Shown one piece after another: positions 56,831 to 64,000 of a stretch of 64,000 nt of DNA (positions are counted from its first letter, which is position 1; every line of letters starts with the position of its first letter). This DNA is from Undibacterium sp. 5I1 (lineage in GTDB: Bacteria; Pseudomonadota; Gammaproteobacteria; Burkholderiales; Burkholderiaceae_D), in assembly GCF_034314085.1 (NCBI RefSeq), contig NZ_JAVIWI010000001.1, forward strand, positions 4,464,001 through 4,528,000. Direction: 5' to 3'. The position numbers and the translations under genes were made by a program. Under the pieces are notes generated by a model. It did no database searches and was not told where the DNA came from. It saw only the letters and a list, made by a program, of their open reading frames with translations.

Positions 56831-58328
56831 CGTCCGGTTTTTTCACAACGGCATAGCGTGCCAGTGTCGCCTTACGCGCCTGATCATGAGCAATCACCGG
56901 CATAGGATAATTTTTACCTAAGCGGATACCAGCAAGTTCCAAGACCTCAGTTGTCTGTGTCCAGGGCGCGTGAATTTGCTTGTTACTGAGCTTGCTTAAT
57001 TGGGGTAAATACTTGCGAATGAACTTAGCTTCTGCGTCAAATTTCTCTGATTGTGTTACAGGATTAAAGATGCGGAAATAGGGTTGCGCATCACAGCCAG
57101 AAGAGGCCGCCCACTGCCAGCCACCATTATTTGCCGACAAATCAAAATCATTTAAATGTTGCGCAAAATAACGCTCACCCCAGCGCCAGTCTATCCCAAG
57201 GTCTTTGATCAGAAAACAGGCCGTCACCATTCGTAAGCGGTTGTGCATATAGCCAGTTTGATTCAGTTGCAGCATGGCAGCGTCGACTAATGGATAGCCA
57301 GTACGTCCCTCACACCAGGCCGCGAATAAGGATTCTGCGCGAGCGCCACTTTCCCACTGGATGGCGTCATAATCAGGTTTAAAAGCATGACCAACTACGC
57401 GCGGATGGTGATTCAGGATCATGAAATAAAAATCCCGCCAGATCAGTTCATTCAACCAGGTTTGTGCGCCCGATTGGTCTGCCACTGTACGCACGCAAGC
57501 CATCGCCTCTCTGACCAAATGGCGCACTGAGACAGTCCCAAACCGTAAATGTACCGATAGATACGAGGGACCTTTAACTGCCGGATAATCCCGCGCCACA
57601 TCATATCGATGAATTCGATGTAAAAAATCCTCAAGCAATTTGGCTCCGCCGGACATGCCTGCCGGTATATTCATATGGGAGTCGCTTGTGTCGCTGAACC
57701 CCATTGCCTGCAAGCTTGGTATGCTTTCATCCAGAAATGCTCTTAATCGGTCAGCATAGGTTTCAAGCGGATAAGGCTTGCTATAAAAGTCGCTGCCTTC
57801 TGCATAGAATTTTTTTAGCCACGCGTTTTTGTAAGGCGTAAATACTGAAAAAGTTGTGCCAGCCAAGGACAAGACCTCGTTTTTTTCAAAAATCACCTGA
57901 TCCTTGCAGGTGTGGAGTGCGCAGTTAAAACTGGCTAGCCGAGTTTTAACAATGTTGTCCCGTGCAATTGCCTGCGGTTCGTAGTCATGATTAGCGAACA
58001 CGGCAGAGGCACGCAACTCCGCTGCCAGTCTGGGTATTTCTTCCTCAGAGTCGCCATGCAGGACTATCAGACTCCCGCCCATTTTTTTCAGCTCTTTCGC
58101 TAATTCTTTGATGCTTTCGTAGATAAACCAGACGCGCCTGTCGTTGGCAGGCAGTCCTTGCAAAATCGTGGCATCAAATATAAAAACACAATATACCGCT
58201 GCGCTGTGTTTCAGCGCGGCATATAAGGCAGCATGGTCAAAGCTGCGTAAATCACGTCTGAACCAGACTAAAGAAACGGGCAAAATATCGGTGGAAGCAG
58301 GATGGGTTGTCGGGGAAGAAGAGGTCAT
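56811..58328 (-). CDS. phrB: Class I CPD photolyase
   Basis: 505 residues. The N-terminal domain begins SLVWFRRDLRSFDHAALYAAL. The FAD domain has YLSVHLRFGTVSVR, WLNELIWRDFYFMIL, EGRTGYPLVDAAMLQL, TGYMHNRLRMVTACFL and NNGGWQWAASSGCDAQPYFRIFNP, the set of class I cyclobutane-pyrimidine-dimer photolyases. It repairs UV lesions using light and FADH-. It is the only gene in its transcript, convergent with chpA. It is the fourth photolyase-family gene in this window. Confidence 0.95.
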   Translation of the reverse strand: MTSSSPTTHPASTDILPVSLVWFRRDLRSFDHAALYAALKHSAAVYCVFIFDATILQGLPANDRRVWFIYESIKELAKELKKMGGSLIVLHGDSEEEIPRLAAELRASAVFANHDYEPQAIARDNIVKTRLASFNCALHTCKDQVIFEKNEVLSLAGTTFSVFTPYKNAWLKKFYAEGSDFYSKPYPLETYADRLRAFLDESIPSLQAMGFSDTSDSHMNIPAGMSGGAKLLEDFLHRIHRYDVARDYPAVKGPSYLSVHLRFGTVSVRHLVREAMACVRTVADQSGAQTWLNELIWRDFYFMILNHHPRVVGHAFKPDYDAIQWESGARAESLFAAWCEGRTGYPLVDAAMLQLNQTGYMHNRLRMVTACFLIKDLGIDWRWGERYFAQHLNDFDLSANNGGWQWAASSGCDAQPYFRIFNPVTQSEKFDAEAKFIRKYLPQLSKLSNKQIHAPWTQTTEVLELAGIRLGKNYPMPVIAHDQARKATLARYAVVKKPDEKNAPD

Positions 58329-58426
58329 TTTATGAATTAATTGACATGATTTTCAGGTGGCAATGCGAGTGTTTGCGCACCTTAGCACACATCGAAAAAG
58401 CACGCCAAAAATGCTAAAATGTCGCC

Positions 58427-59149
58427 ATGGCGAAGCAAATTAAACCCCCGAAGTCCGACAATCCAGTGCGACAAGAGCCCGAGGCTACTATTGCGCCTGA
58501 TCAAGTGTCTCCTGCGTCTTCTGGCGCATCTGCTCCAAACTCTTCTGAGCCGCAACACCAACCGCAAGCAAAATCTGCAGCGGAATTAAATCTGACCAAT
58601 CATTTTTTGATCGCCATGCCATCCATGCTCGATCCGATTTTTGGTGGAACCGTGATTTACCTGTGCGAACATAATCAGCGCGGCGCTATGGGCTTAGTGA
58701 TTAACAGGCCGACTGATCTGACAGTCGCGGGCCTGTTTGACAGGATTGATCTTAAGTTAGAAATTATCCCCAATTCCCATCCCATGCGTGAGAAGCCTGT
58801 GATGTTCGGCGGCCCCGTGCAGGATGACCGGGGCTTTGTATTGCATGCTCCGGTTGGCAAGTTTTCTTCCTCACTCAAGGTAACCGACGAGATTGCTTTC
58901 ACCACATCGCGCGATGTACTGGAAGCCGTAGCTTCTGGCGATGGGCCGGAACAAGTCATGGTCAGTATTGGTTATGCCGGATGGAGTGCGGGTCAGCTTG
59001 AACAAGAAATTTTAGCCAACGGCTGGTTGACGGTAGCAGCAGATGCCAAAATTTTATTCGACTTGCCGATAGAAGAGCGATTTCTGGCAGCGATAAAATT
59101 ACTCGGCATTGATCCGCTGATGCTCGCCTCCGAGGCAGGACACGCCTGA
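58427..59149 (+). CDS. YqgE/AlgH family protein
   Basis: 240 residues. The first 45 residues form a Pro/Ser/Gln-rich extension; the conserved part begins LNLTNHFLIAMPSMLDPIFGGTVIYLCEHN and continues GAMGLVINRP and MFGGPVQDDRGFVLH, as in UPF0301. The molecular function is unknown; the gene commonly precedes ruvX. Its stop overlaps the ruvX start by one base. The long N-terminal extension compared with E. coli YqgE suggests that a start closer to LNLTNHF might also be used, but no Met is there. Confidence 0.9.
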   Translation: MAKQIKPPKSDNPVRQEPEATIAPDQVSPASSGASAPNSSEPQHQPQAKSAAELNLTNHFLIAMPSMLDPIFGGTVIYLCEHNQRGAMGLVINRPTDLTVAGLFDRIDLKLEIIPNSHPMREKPVMFGGPVQDDRGFVLHAPVGKFSSSLKVTDEIAFTTSRDVLEAVASGDGPEQVMVSIGYAGWSAGQLEQEILANGWLTVAADAKILFDLPIEERFLAAIKLLGIDPLMLASEAGHA

Positions 59150-59628
59150 TGACAAGTCTCGCTATGTCTGCTCCAGAATCGATTAATTCTTCCGTTACTT
59201 CCTCCGTTATTGTTCCCGGTTCTGCACCTTGCTCTAACATTCTTACAGGCACGATATTGGCATTTGATTTTGGTTTGAAGCGTATTGGTGTTGCTGTTGG
59301 TAATACCGTGCTCAGACAGTCGCAGGCGCTCTCCATAATCAGCGCTGCTACCAATGATGCTAAGTTTGATGAAATTGCTGCGCTGATCAAATCCTGGCAA
59401 CCTATTTTATGTGTGATTGGTTTACCCATGCATCCCGACGGTGCCGAACATGAAATGACGCAGCGCTGCCGGCGGTTTGCTAATCAACTGCATGGCCGGT
59501 TTTCCGTGCAGGTGGAGTTGGTTGATGAACGCTATTCTTCCGCCGTCATCCATGCTAAACGTGGTGAGCGTATTGATGCACAAGCTGCGGCACTCATACT
59601 GCAACAATATTTTGATGCCACGAATTAA
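59149..59628 (+). CDS. ruvX: YqgF/RuvX nuclease family protein
   Basis: 159 residues. An N-terminal extension of about 37 residues is followed by the RNase H-like core ILAFDFGLKRIGVAVGN, with further acidic and polar motifs in VIGLPMHPDGAE and VELVDERYSSA. The family acts on Holliday junctions or pre-16S rRNA ends. It sits between yqgE and pyrR, as in many betaproteobacteria. The extension is not typical and could mean a later start. Confidence 0.92.
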   Translation: MTSLAMSAPESINSSVTSSVIVPGSAPCSNILTGTILAFDFGLKRIGVAVGNTVLRQSQALSIISAATNDAKFDEIAALIKSWQPILCVIGLPMHPDGAEHEMTQRCRRFANQLHGRFSVQVELVDERYSSAVIHAKRGERIDAQAAALILQQYFDATN

Positions 59629-59662
59629 CCTCACTAATTGACTCTACTAAATAAATCTTGCC

Positions 59663-60175
59663 ATGACCACTACGAAGCAGTTACCAGAAGCAGAGATGCT
59701 CTACCAGCAATTGCTGGCACAAATTAAGGCGCGTGTTGCCAACGATGATCATCTTGCGATTGTCGGTATTTATTCAGGTGGTGCATGGCTTGCTGAGCGA
59801 CTTACCGGCGACTTGGGGCTGCAGATCAAACCTGGATTTATCGACGTCTCGTTTTATCGTGATGACTATGCCGAAAAAGGTTTGCACGCCGAGGTCAAGC
59901 CGACCCAAATTCCGTTTGATGTGAACGGTGCCAGCATTATCTTGGTCGATGATGTGCTCTACACCGGTCGCACCACGCGGGCAGCGATTAACGAACTTTT
60001 TGATTACGGTCGCCCCGCAAAAATCATGCTGGCTGCTTTACTGGATCGTGGTGGCCGCGAACTACCGATCGCCGCTGATTTCGTCGCCCACACTGCCGAA
60101 TTTGAACCCTCTTCATCCGTCAATCTGCGACGTGCAGATTCAGGACAACTTAGCTTCTCAATCGATCATGCATAA
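59663..60175 (+). CDS. pyrR: Bifunctional pyr operon regulator / uracil phosphoribosyltransferase
   Basis: 170 residues. The PRPP loop is [20 protein letters not shown], and [15 protein letters not shown] and DVSFYRDDY are typical of the PyrR group of type I phosphoribosyltransferases. In Gram-positive bacteria PyrR binds pyr mRNA; in proteobacteria it may act as a uracil phosphoribosyltransferase or a regulator. It overlaps pyrB by eight bases, so the two are co-translated. Confidence 0.94.
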   Translation: MTTTKQLPEAEMLYQQLLAQIKARVANDDHLAIVGIYSGGAWLAERLTGDLGLQIKPGFIDVSFYRDDYAEKGLHAEVKPTQIPFDVNGASIILVDDVLYTGRTTRAAINELFDYGRPAKIMLAALLDRGGRELPIAADFVAHTAEFEPSSSVNLRRADSGQLSFSIDHA

Positions 60176-61127
60176 TCCCCAACTCAATAAAAATGGCGAA
60201 CTCCAGCACCTGCTGACGATTGACGGCTTGCCAAAATCCATCGTCAATCATATTTTGGATACCGCCTCCTCTTTCGTCAGTATCAGCGACAGAGAAGTTA
60301 AAAAAGTCCCTCTGATGCGCGGTAAAAGTGTCTTCAACCTGTTCTTTGAAAACTCTACCCGTACCCGCACCACGTTCGAGATTGCCTCAAAACGTTTGTC
60401 TGCTGATGTAATCAATCTTAATATTTCCGCCTCCAGTACCAGCAAGGGCGAATCGTTATTAGACACGATAGACAATCTGGCTGCGATGCATGCCGATATG
60501 TTTGTTGTGCGCCATGCCACCTCCGGCGCACCGTTTCTGATTGCCAAACATCTCAATGACACTAAGCAAAATCATGTACATGTGATCAATGCCGGGGATG
60601 GACGTCATGCGCATCCGACCCAAGGTTTGTTGGATATGTACACTATCCGTCACTACAAAAAAGATTTTACTAATCTGACGGTCGCTATTGTCGGCGATGT
60701 ATTGCATAGCCGTGTTGCGCGTTCTGACATCCACGCACTGACGACCTTGGGCGTGCCAGAAGTGCGCGTGATTGGCCCACGCACTTTGTTACCGGGGGGA
60801 TTAGAACAGATGGGCGTGCGCGTGTTTAATAATATGGATGAAGGTCTCAAAGGCGTCGACGTGATCATCATGCTGCGCCTGCAGAATGAGCGCATGAGTG
60901 GTGCCTTACTCCCTTCCGCGCAAGAATATTTTAAAAGCTATGGCTTAACACCGGAGCGACTGGCATTAGCAAAACCAGATGCCATCGTGATGCATCCAGG
61001 TCCGATGAATCGTGGTGTAGAGATTGATTCTGCGGTCGCCGATGGTCCGCAGGCAGTGATCTTGCCGCAAGTGACATTTGGGATCGCGGTGCGGATGGCG
61101 GTGATGAGCATCGTCGCTGGTAATTGA
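60168..61127 (+). CDS. pyrB: Aspartate carbamoyltransferase catalytic chain
   Basis: 319 residues from ATG 60168; a longer frame from 59928 is a reading of pyrR in another frame. The carbamoyl-phosphate site [19 protein letters not shown], the SKGESLLDT segment, [20 protein letters not shown] and [13 protein letters not shown] are all present. It forms carbamoyl aspartate in pyrimidine synthesis. No pyrI gene follows; instead a metal-less dihydroorotase homologue does, which is typical of ATCases that form dodecamers with PyrC'. Confidence 0.96.
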   Translation: MHNPQLNKNGELQHLLTIDGLPKSIVNHILDTASSFVSISDREVKKVPLMRGKSVFNLFFENSTRTRTTFEIASKRLSADVINLNISASSTSKGESLLDTIDNLAAMHADMFVVRHATSGAPFLIAKHLNDTKQNHVHVINAGDGRHAHPTQGLLDMYTIRHYKKDFTNLTVAIVGDVLHSRVARSDIHALTTLGVPEVRVIGPRTLLPGGLEQMGVRVFNNMDEGLKGVDVIIMLRLQNERMSGALLPSAQEYFKSYGLTPERLALAKPDAIVMHPGPMNRGVEIDSAVADGPQAVILPQVTFGIAVRMAVMSIVAGN

Positions 61128-61162
61128 TATTATCACGTAGAAAATAAAGAAGAAAAACCAGT

Positions 61163-62446
61163 ATGAAACTACACATCAAAAATGGCCGAGTGATTGACCC
61201 CGCCAACCAGATCGACGGCGTGCAGGATATTTATATTGCCGCTGGCAAGATCGTCGCCATTGGTCAGGCGCCTGCTGATTTTGTCGCGAATAAAATCATC
61301 GATGCGACCGGATTGATTGTCGCGCCAGGCTTGGTCGATCTCAGCGCCCGTTTGCGTGAGCCGGGTTTTGAATATAAAGCCACTTTAGAGTCCGAGTTGC
61401 AAGCTGCCATGCGCGGTGGCGTGACCAGTCTGGTTTGTCCGCCAGATACTGATCCAGTACTGGACGAATCCGGTTTGGTCGAGATGCTCAAACAACGCGC
61501 CAAAATCCAAAACAAGGCACATGTTTATCCCTTGGGCGCACTCACCGTTGGATTGAAAGGCGAAGCCCTGACAGAAATGTCTGCGCTGACCGACGCTGGT
61601 TGCATCGGCTTTTCGCAAGCGGATGTCACCATTGCCGACACCAACATACTGCAACGCGCACTGCAATATGCCAGCACTTTTTCTTATACCGTCTGGCTGC
61701 GTCCGCAAGATGCTTTTATCGGTAAAGGTGGTGTTGCCCACAGCGGACCGCTGGCATCGCGCCTTGGCTTATCCGGTGTGCCCGTTATGGCAGAAACGAT
61801 TGCACTGCACACCTTATTTGAATTGATGCGTGCGACAGGTGCCAAAGTCCATCTATGTCGTATTTCATCTGCTGCCGGGTTAGATCTGGTGCGGCAGGCA
61901 AAAAAAGAAGGTTTGCTCCTCACTTGCGATGTCGGCGCGCATCACGTTCACCTGACCGATGCCGACATCGGCTACTTCGACGCCAATGCCCACCTCACGC
62001 CGCCACTGCGCAGCCAGCGTGACCGCGATGCGATCCGTAGCGCATTATTAGATGGCACGATAGACGCCATCTGCTCAGATCACACGCCGGTCGATGATGA
62101 TGAAAAACTGCTGCCATTTGCCGAGGCATCACCCGGTGCCACTGGTTTGGAATTACTCTTGTCGCTGACTCTGAAATGGGTAGAGGACAGCCACGGCACA
62201 GTCTCCATGACGCAAGCTTTGTCGACAATCACCAACGGTGCCGCCAAGGTCGCCAGCTTGCCTTGCGGTGTGTTGAGTGTCGGCAGCGTCGCCGACCTGT
62301 GTCTGTTCGATCCAGCAGCCCGTTGGTTGGTCGAACCCAAAGCCCTGACTAGTCAAGGCAAGCACACGCCATTTATCGGCTATGAACTGCCCGGCATCGT
62401 CAAAGCCACCATCGTATCTGGTCATGTTGCGTATGAAGTGGTCTAG
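61163..62446 (+). CDS. Dihydroorotase homologue lacking metal ligands (PyrC'/PyrX type)
   Basis: 427 residues of the amidohydrolase family. In place of the HxH metal motif (usually D-x-H-x-H) the sequence reads DLSAR at residues 59-63, and the later His-containing strand reads LCRISSA (Arg 233). HHVHL and SDHTPVD remain, but the metal centre cannot form normally, so the protein is predicted to be inactive as a dihydroorotase. Pseudomonad homologues of this type hold ATCase together structurally. It is 35 bases after pyrB. A functional pyrC should be elsewhere in the genome. Confidence 0.9.
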   Translation: MKLHIKNGRVIDPANQIDGVQDIYIAAGKIVAIGQAPADFVANKIIDATGLIVAPGLVDLSARLREPGFEYKATLESELQAAMRGGVTSLVCPPDTDPVLDESGLVEMLKQRAKIQNKAHVYPLGALTVGLKGEALTEMSALTDAGCIGFSQADVTIADTNILQRALQYASTFSYTVWLRPQDAFIGKGGVAHSGPLASRLGLSGVPVMAETIALHTLFELMRATGAKVHLCRISSAAGLDLVRQAKKEGLLLTCDVGAHHVHLTDADIGYFDANAHLTPPLRSQRDRDAIRSALLDGTIDAICSDHTPVDDDEKLLPFAEASPGATGLELLLSLTLKWVEDSHGTVSMTQALSTITNGAAKVASLPCGVLSVGSVADLCLFDPAARWLVEPKALTSQGKHTPFIGYELPGIVKATIVSGHVAYEVV

Positions 62447-62504
62447 CCAAAGTCGCTAGTCCGTACACAGTTGGCTGACTAACTGAAGTGCCTGTTGTTT
62501 GGCA

Positions 62505-62592
62505 AAAATAGGGGAGTATGGGTAAAAATCATACTTAATGTCCAAATAATATATGGACAATTAAAAATACCTACTCCCAGTATATATTTAAC
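62505..62592 (-). repeat. Dispersed two-hairpin repeat, copy G
   Basis: Left end GGGGAGTATG (62511-62520), hairpin 2 ATGTCCA (62538-62544) with TGGACAA (62553-62559), right end CTACTCCCAGTATATATTTAA. The right half matches copy F closely; the left half is changed and forms AGTATG...CATACT. It is followed after six bases by the 101 nt element. Confidence 0.7.
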
Positions 62593-62598
62593 TAAAAT

Positions 62599-62699
62599 AG
62601 GACTTACGCAAAATTGTCCCAACAAGGCGTAGCGATGACGACAGTGCTTCGCTACGGCTAGGTGCTGCAACGCGGTCGGGGCGGTTTTGCGTAAATCCT
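62599..62699. repeat. 101 nt MITE-like element with 15 nt inverted ends
   Basis: AGGACTTACGCAAAA (62599-62613) and TTTTGCGTAAATCCT (62685-62699) are complementary at 14 of 15 positions. Inside, CGTAGCGA and TCGCTACG form a second stem. No ORF is contained. This is the size and plan of a non-autonomous transposable element; elements with similar ends are widespread, so the family may be known. Confidence 0.7.
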
Positions 62700-62721
62700 G
62701 TAAAAAAGATACAGGGTAGGC

Positions 62722-63462
62722 ATGATAGCTTGGCGTTTTATACGTATCATCGTTCACTTGTTTGCGGGCATGCTCACCTGCGCGGCGATTTTTCCATGGA
62801 CTAGCACTGCAACGCACGAGGCGCTAATCCGCCGCTGGTCTAAAAACTTACTTACCATTTGCAAAGTCAGAGTGCGCTTGATTGATCGCGCAGCCGACTC
62901 ACCGTCAGCGCACGCGTCTTCCAACGTGCTGGTTGTATCCAATCATGTTTCCTGGTTAGATATTTTCGTATTAAATACGCTGCAACCCTGCCACTTCGTC
63001 GCCAAATCCGACATCCGAAAATGGCCACTGGTCGGCTGGCTGTGCGAAAAGGCGGGCACGATTTTTTTAGCCCGCGGCAAGCAACGCGAAGTACGTCGCA
63101 TCTATGAAGGCCTGGTACATCAGATCGAAGCAGGCAAACGCATCGCCTTTTTTCCAGAAGGCACCACCGCAGCACAGGGTGCAATTTTGCCGTTCCACGC
63201 CAATCTGTTTGAAGCCGCCATCGAAGCCCGCGTCCCGGTCCAACCCTTTGCCATCCGCTATGTCGATGCTCAAGGAGCATTGCACACCGCAGCGGATTTT
63301 ATCGGCGAGATGACCTTTGTCGAAAGCATGCGACTGATTTTGCAAGGCGGCGGCATGACAGCCGATCTGATTCGTCTACCACTCATTTCAACTGAAAACG
63401 CACACCGGAGAGAGGTAGCACAAGCGGCTTGGGTATCTGTCGGCGAGGGCTTAGGTTCGTAA
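62722..63462 (+). CDS. 1-acyl-glycerol-3-phosphate acyltransferase-like protein
   Basis: 246 residues. One N-terminal membrane segment (IRIIVHLFAGMLTCAAIFPW) is followed by the acyltransferase core: motif I NHVSWLD (HX4D), motif III FFPEGTTAAQG and motif II-like DIRKWPLVGWLCEK. It transfers an acyl chain to lysophosphatidate-like acceptors at the inner membrane. It lies after the 101 nt element and has its own start with no strong ribosome binding site seen. No partner genes adjoin it. Confidence 0.9.
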   Translation: MIAWRFIRIIVHLFAGMLTCAAIFPWTSTATHEALIRRWSKNLLTICKVRVRLIDRAADSPSAHASSNVLVVSNHVSWLDIFVLNTLQPCHFVAKSDIRKWPLVGWLCEKAGTIFLARGKQREVRRIYEGLVHQIEAGKRIAFFPEGTTAAQGAILPFHANLFEAAIEARVPVQPFAIRYVDAQGALHTAADFIGEMTFVESMRLILQGGGMTADLIRLPLISTENAHRREVAQAAWVSVGEGLGS

Positions 63463-63604
63463 GCTCAATAATCGATACAAATTTTTACTTCTGGCCGCTA
63501 CGTATCGAGCACAGAAGTGACAGATTTTTTCCAGTGTTTAAAAGAAACATTATAGAATCCTTACGGCTGTACCTTATCTTTAACCCAACCAAAGGAAAAC
63601 GATT

Positions 63605-63817
63605 ATGTCAAAACTATTGGATTATTTGAATGTGCTCGATAAAGATGCTTCCGCTCGTGATGCACACAACGCAGATCCTGCAGGCGCAATGACCACTTTT
63701 GGTTTGACTGAAGAAGAGCAGGACGCGTTTATGTCGGGTGATAAAAATGCCGTCGCAGATTTGATTGGTATTTCTGCCGATGAACTTCCGAGCATTGAAG
63801 TTACTCAAGGAGTTTAA
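63605..63817 (+). CDS. Small LigA-domain-like peptide of unknown role
   Basis: 70 residues, translated from ATG 63605 after an AAAGGAAAA ribosome binding site, which is strong. The central part (ADPAGAMTTFGLTEEEQDAFMSGDKNAVADLIGI) resembles the small helical LigA domain of protocatechuate 4,5-dioxygenase, but no ring-cleaving subunit is seen here. It is acidic, has no signal peptide and has a short flexible C-terminus (IEVTQGV). It might be a small accessory or a precursor-type peptide; the following gene encodes a secreted protein. The family is not certain. Confidence 0.6.
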   Translation: MSKLLDYLNVLDKDASARDAHNADPAGAMTTFGLTEEEQDAFMSGDKNAVADLIGISADELPSIEVTQGV

Positions 63818-63869
63818 AATTTAGATTTAGAATCTTCTATTCTAAAAAACACTTGGAAGGGGACGTATT

Positions 63870-64000
63870 TTGAAAGTGACTGTATCAATTATTTTTCTGA
63901 TGCTACTGACTTTTACATCCTCTGTATTTGCAGATAGTGCCGAAGAAATTGATCAACAACTTCAACTCTTTTTACAATATATAGACCGGGATATAGCAAA
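63870..64000 (+). CDS. Start of a secreted protein, cut by the window end
   Basis: The open frame starts with TTG 63870 (or GTG 63876) after AAGGGGAC. The first 22 residues form a signal peptide (VTVSIIFLMLLTFTSSVFA) with cleavage after VFA, followed by DSAEEIDQQLQLFLQYIDR. About 43 residues are visible. The protein should go to the periplasm. The family cannot be told from so short a part. It probably shares a transcript with the preceding small gene, 52 bases away. Confidence 0.6.
   Translation, partial: MKVTVSIIFLMLLTFTSSVFADSAEEIDQQLQLFLQYIDRDIA

Noticed and set aside
59928..60167. Extended upstream reading of pyrB
   Set aside because: These 80 residues lie wholly within pyrR in another frame and do not resemble ATCase; ATG 60168 starts the recognisable protein.

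Overview
The window looks like chromosomal DNA of a betaproteobacterium of the order Burkholderiales, most likely Oxalobacteraceae (Undibacterium-like). This is inferred from protein character and gene order, for example thiD-hemL next to a rubredoxin gene and pilGHIJ-chpA, and ruvX-pyrR-pyrB-pyrC'. It was not tested by a search. Base composition looks near 50% GC and coding density is high. I saw no tRNA, rRNA, CRISPR array, prophage or transposase gene.

Layout. 1-2000: the end of purM, a SAM methyltransferase and a small Gln/Ala-rich ORF. 2242-7297: a light-related block with a photolyase/cryptochrome relative, a DUF2256 zinc-finger protein, a CRY-DASH cryptochrome and an iron-sulfur (6-4)-type photolyase. 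A frameshifted EAL gene follows. A fourth family member, a class I CPD photolyase, lies at 56811-58328. 8289-10034: a Tat-exported dienelactone hydrolase and a Crp/Fnr regulator. 10453-21829: a nucleoside uptake and catabolism region. Its minus-strand genes read ribokinase, BMP-type binding protein, ABC ATPase, two permeases, nucleoside hydrolase, a 2-oxoglutarate/Fe(II) oxygenase and cytidine deaminase. Divergently there is a pseudouridine kinase fused to a DNA-binding domain (PsuK) and PsuG. Together these could import nucleosides, split or deaminate them, and feed ribose phosphate into central metabolism.

22304-36700: mostly housekeeping genes: DUF3426, prmA, accC, accB, aroQ, a TlpA-like thioredoxin, mpl, a YqiA esterase, ubiC, an RNB ribonuclease, a TonB-like protein, aroE, mtgA and a DUF4124 protein. 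36776-39542 is a decayed accessory patch: two fragments of Ig-like/surface-type proteins, a small membrane protein and a parDE-type toxin-antitoxin pair. 39970-42568 is a LapD/LapG pair (c-di-GMP receptor and periplasmic protease). 43354-46010 holds hemL, thiD and rubredoxin. 46172-56722 is the complete Pil-Chp chemosensory operon for type IV pili. 58427-62446 holds yqgE, ruvX, pyrR, pyrB and a dihydroorotase homologue that has lost its metal ligands. The window ends with an acyltransferase, a small LigA-domain-like peptide gene and the start of a secreted protein.

The least explained feature is non-coding. Seven copies of a roughly 85-100 nt intergenic repeat share a two-hairpin plan and a GGGAGTATAT-type end. 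A second family is a 234-236 nt element with long inverted repeats, present twice in opposite orientations. A third is a 101 nt MITE-like element with 15 nt inverted ends. Two of the short repeats lie directly against one of the other two elements.
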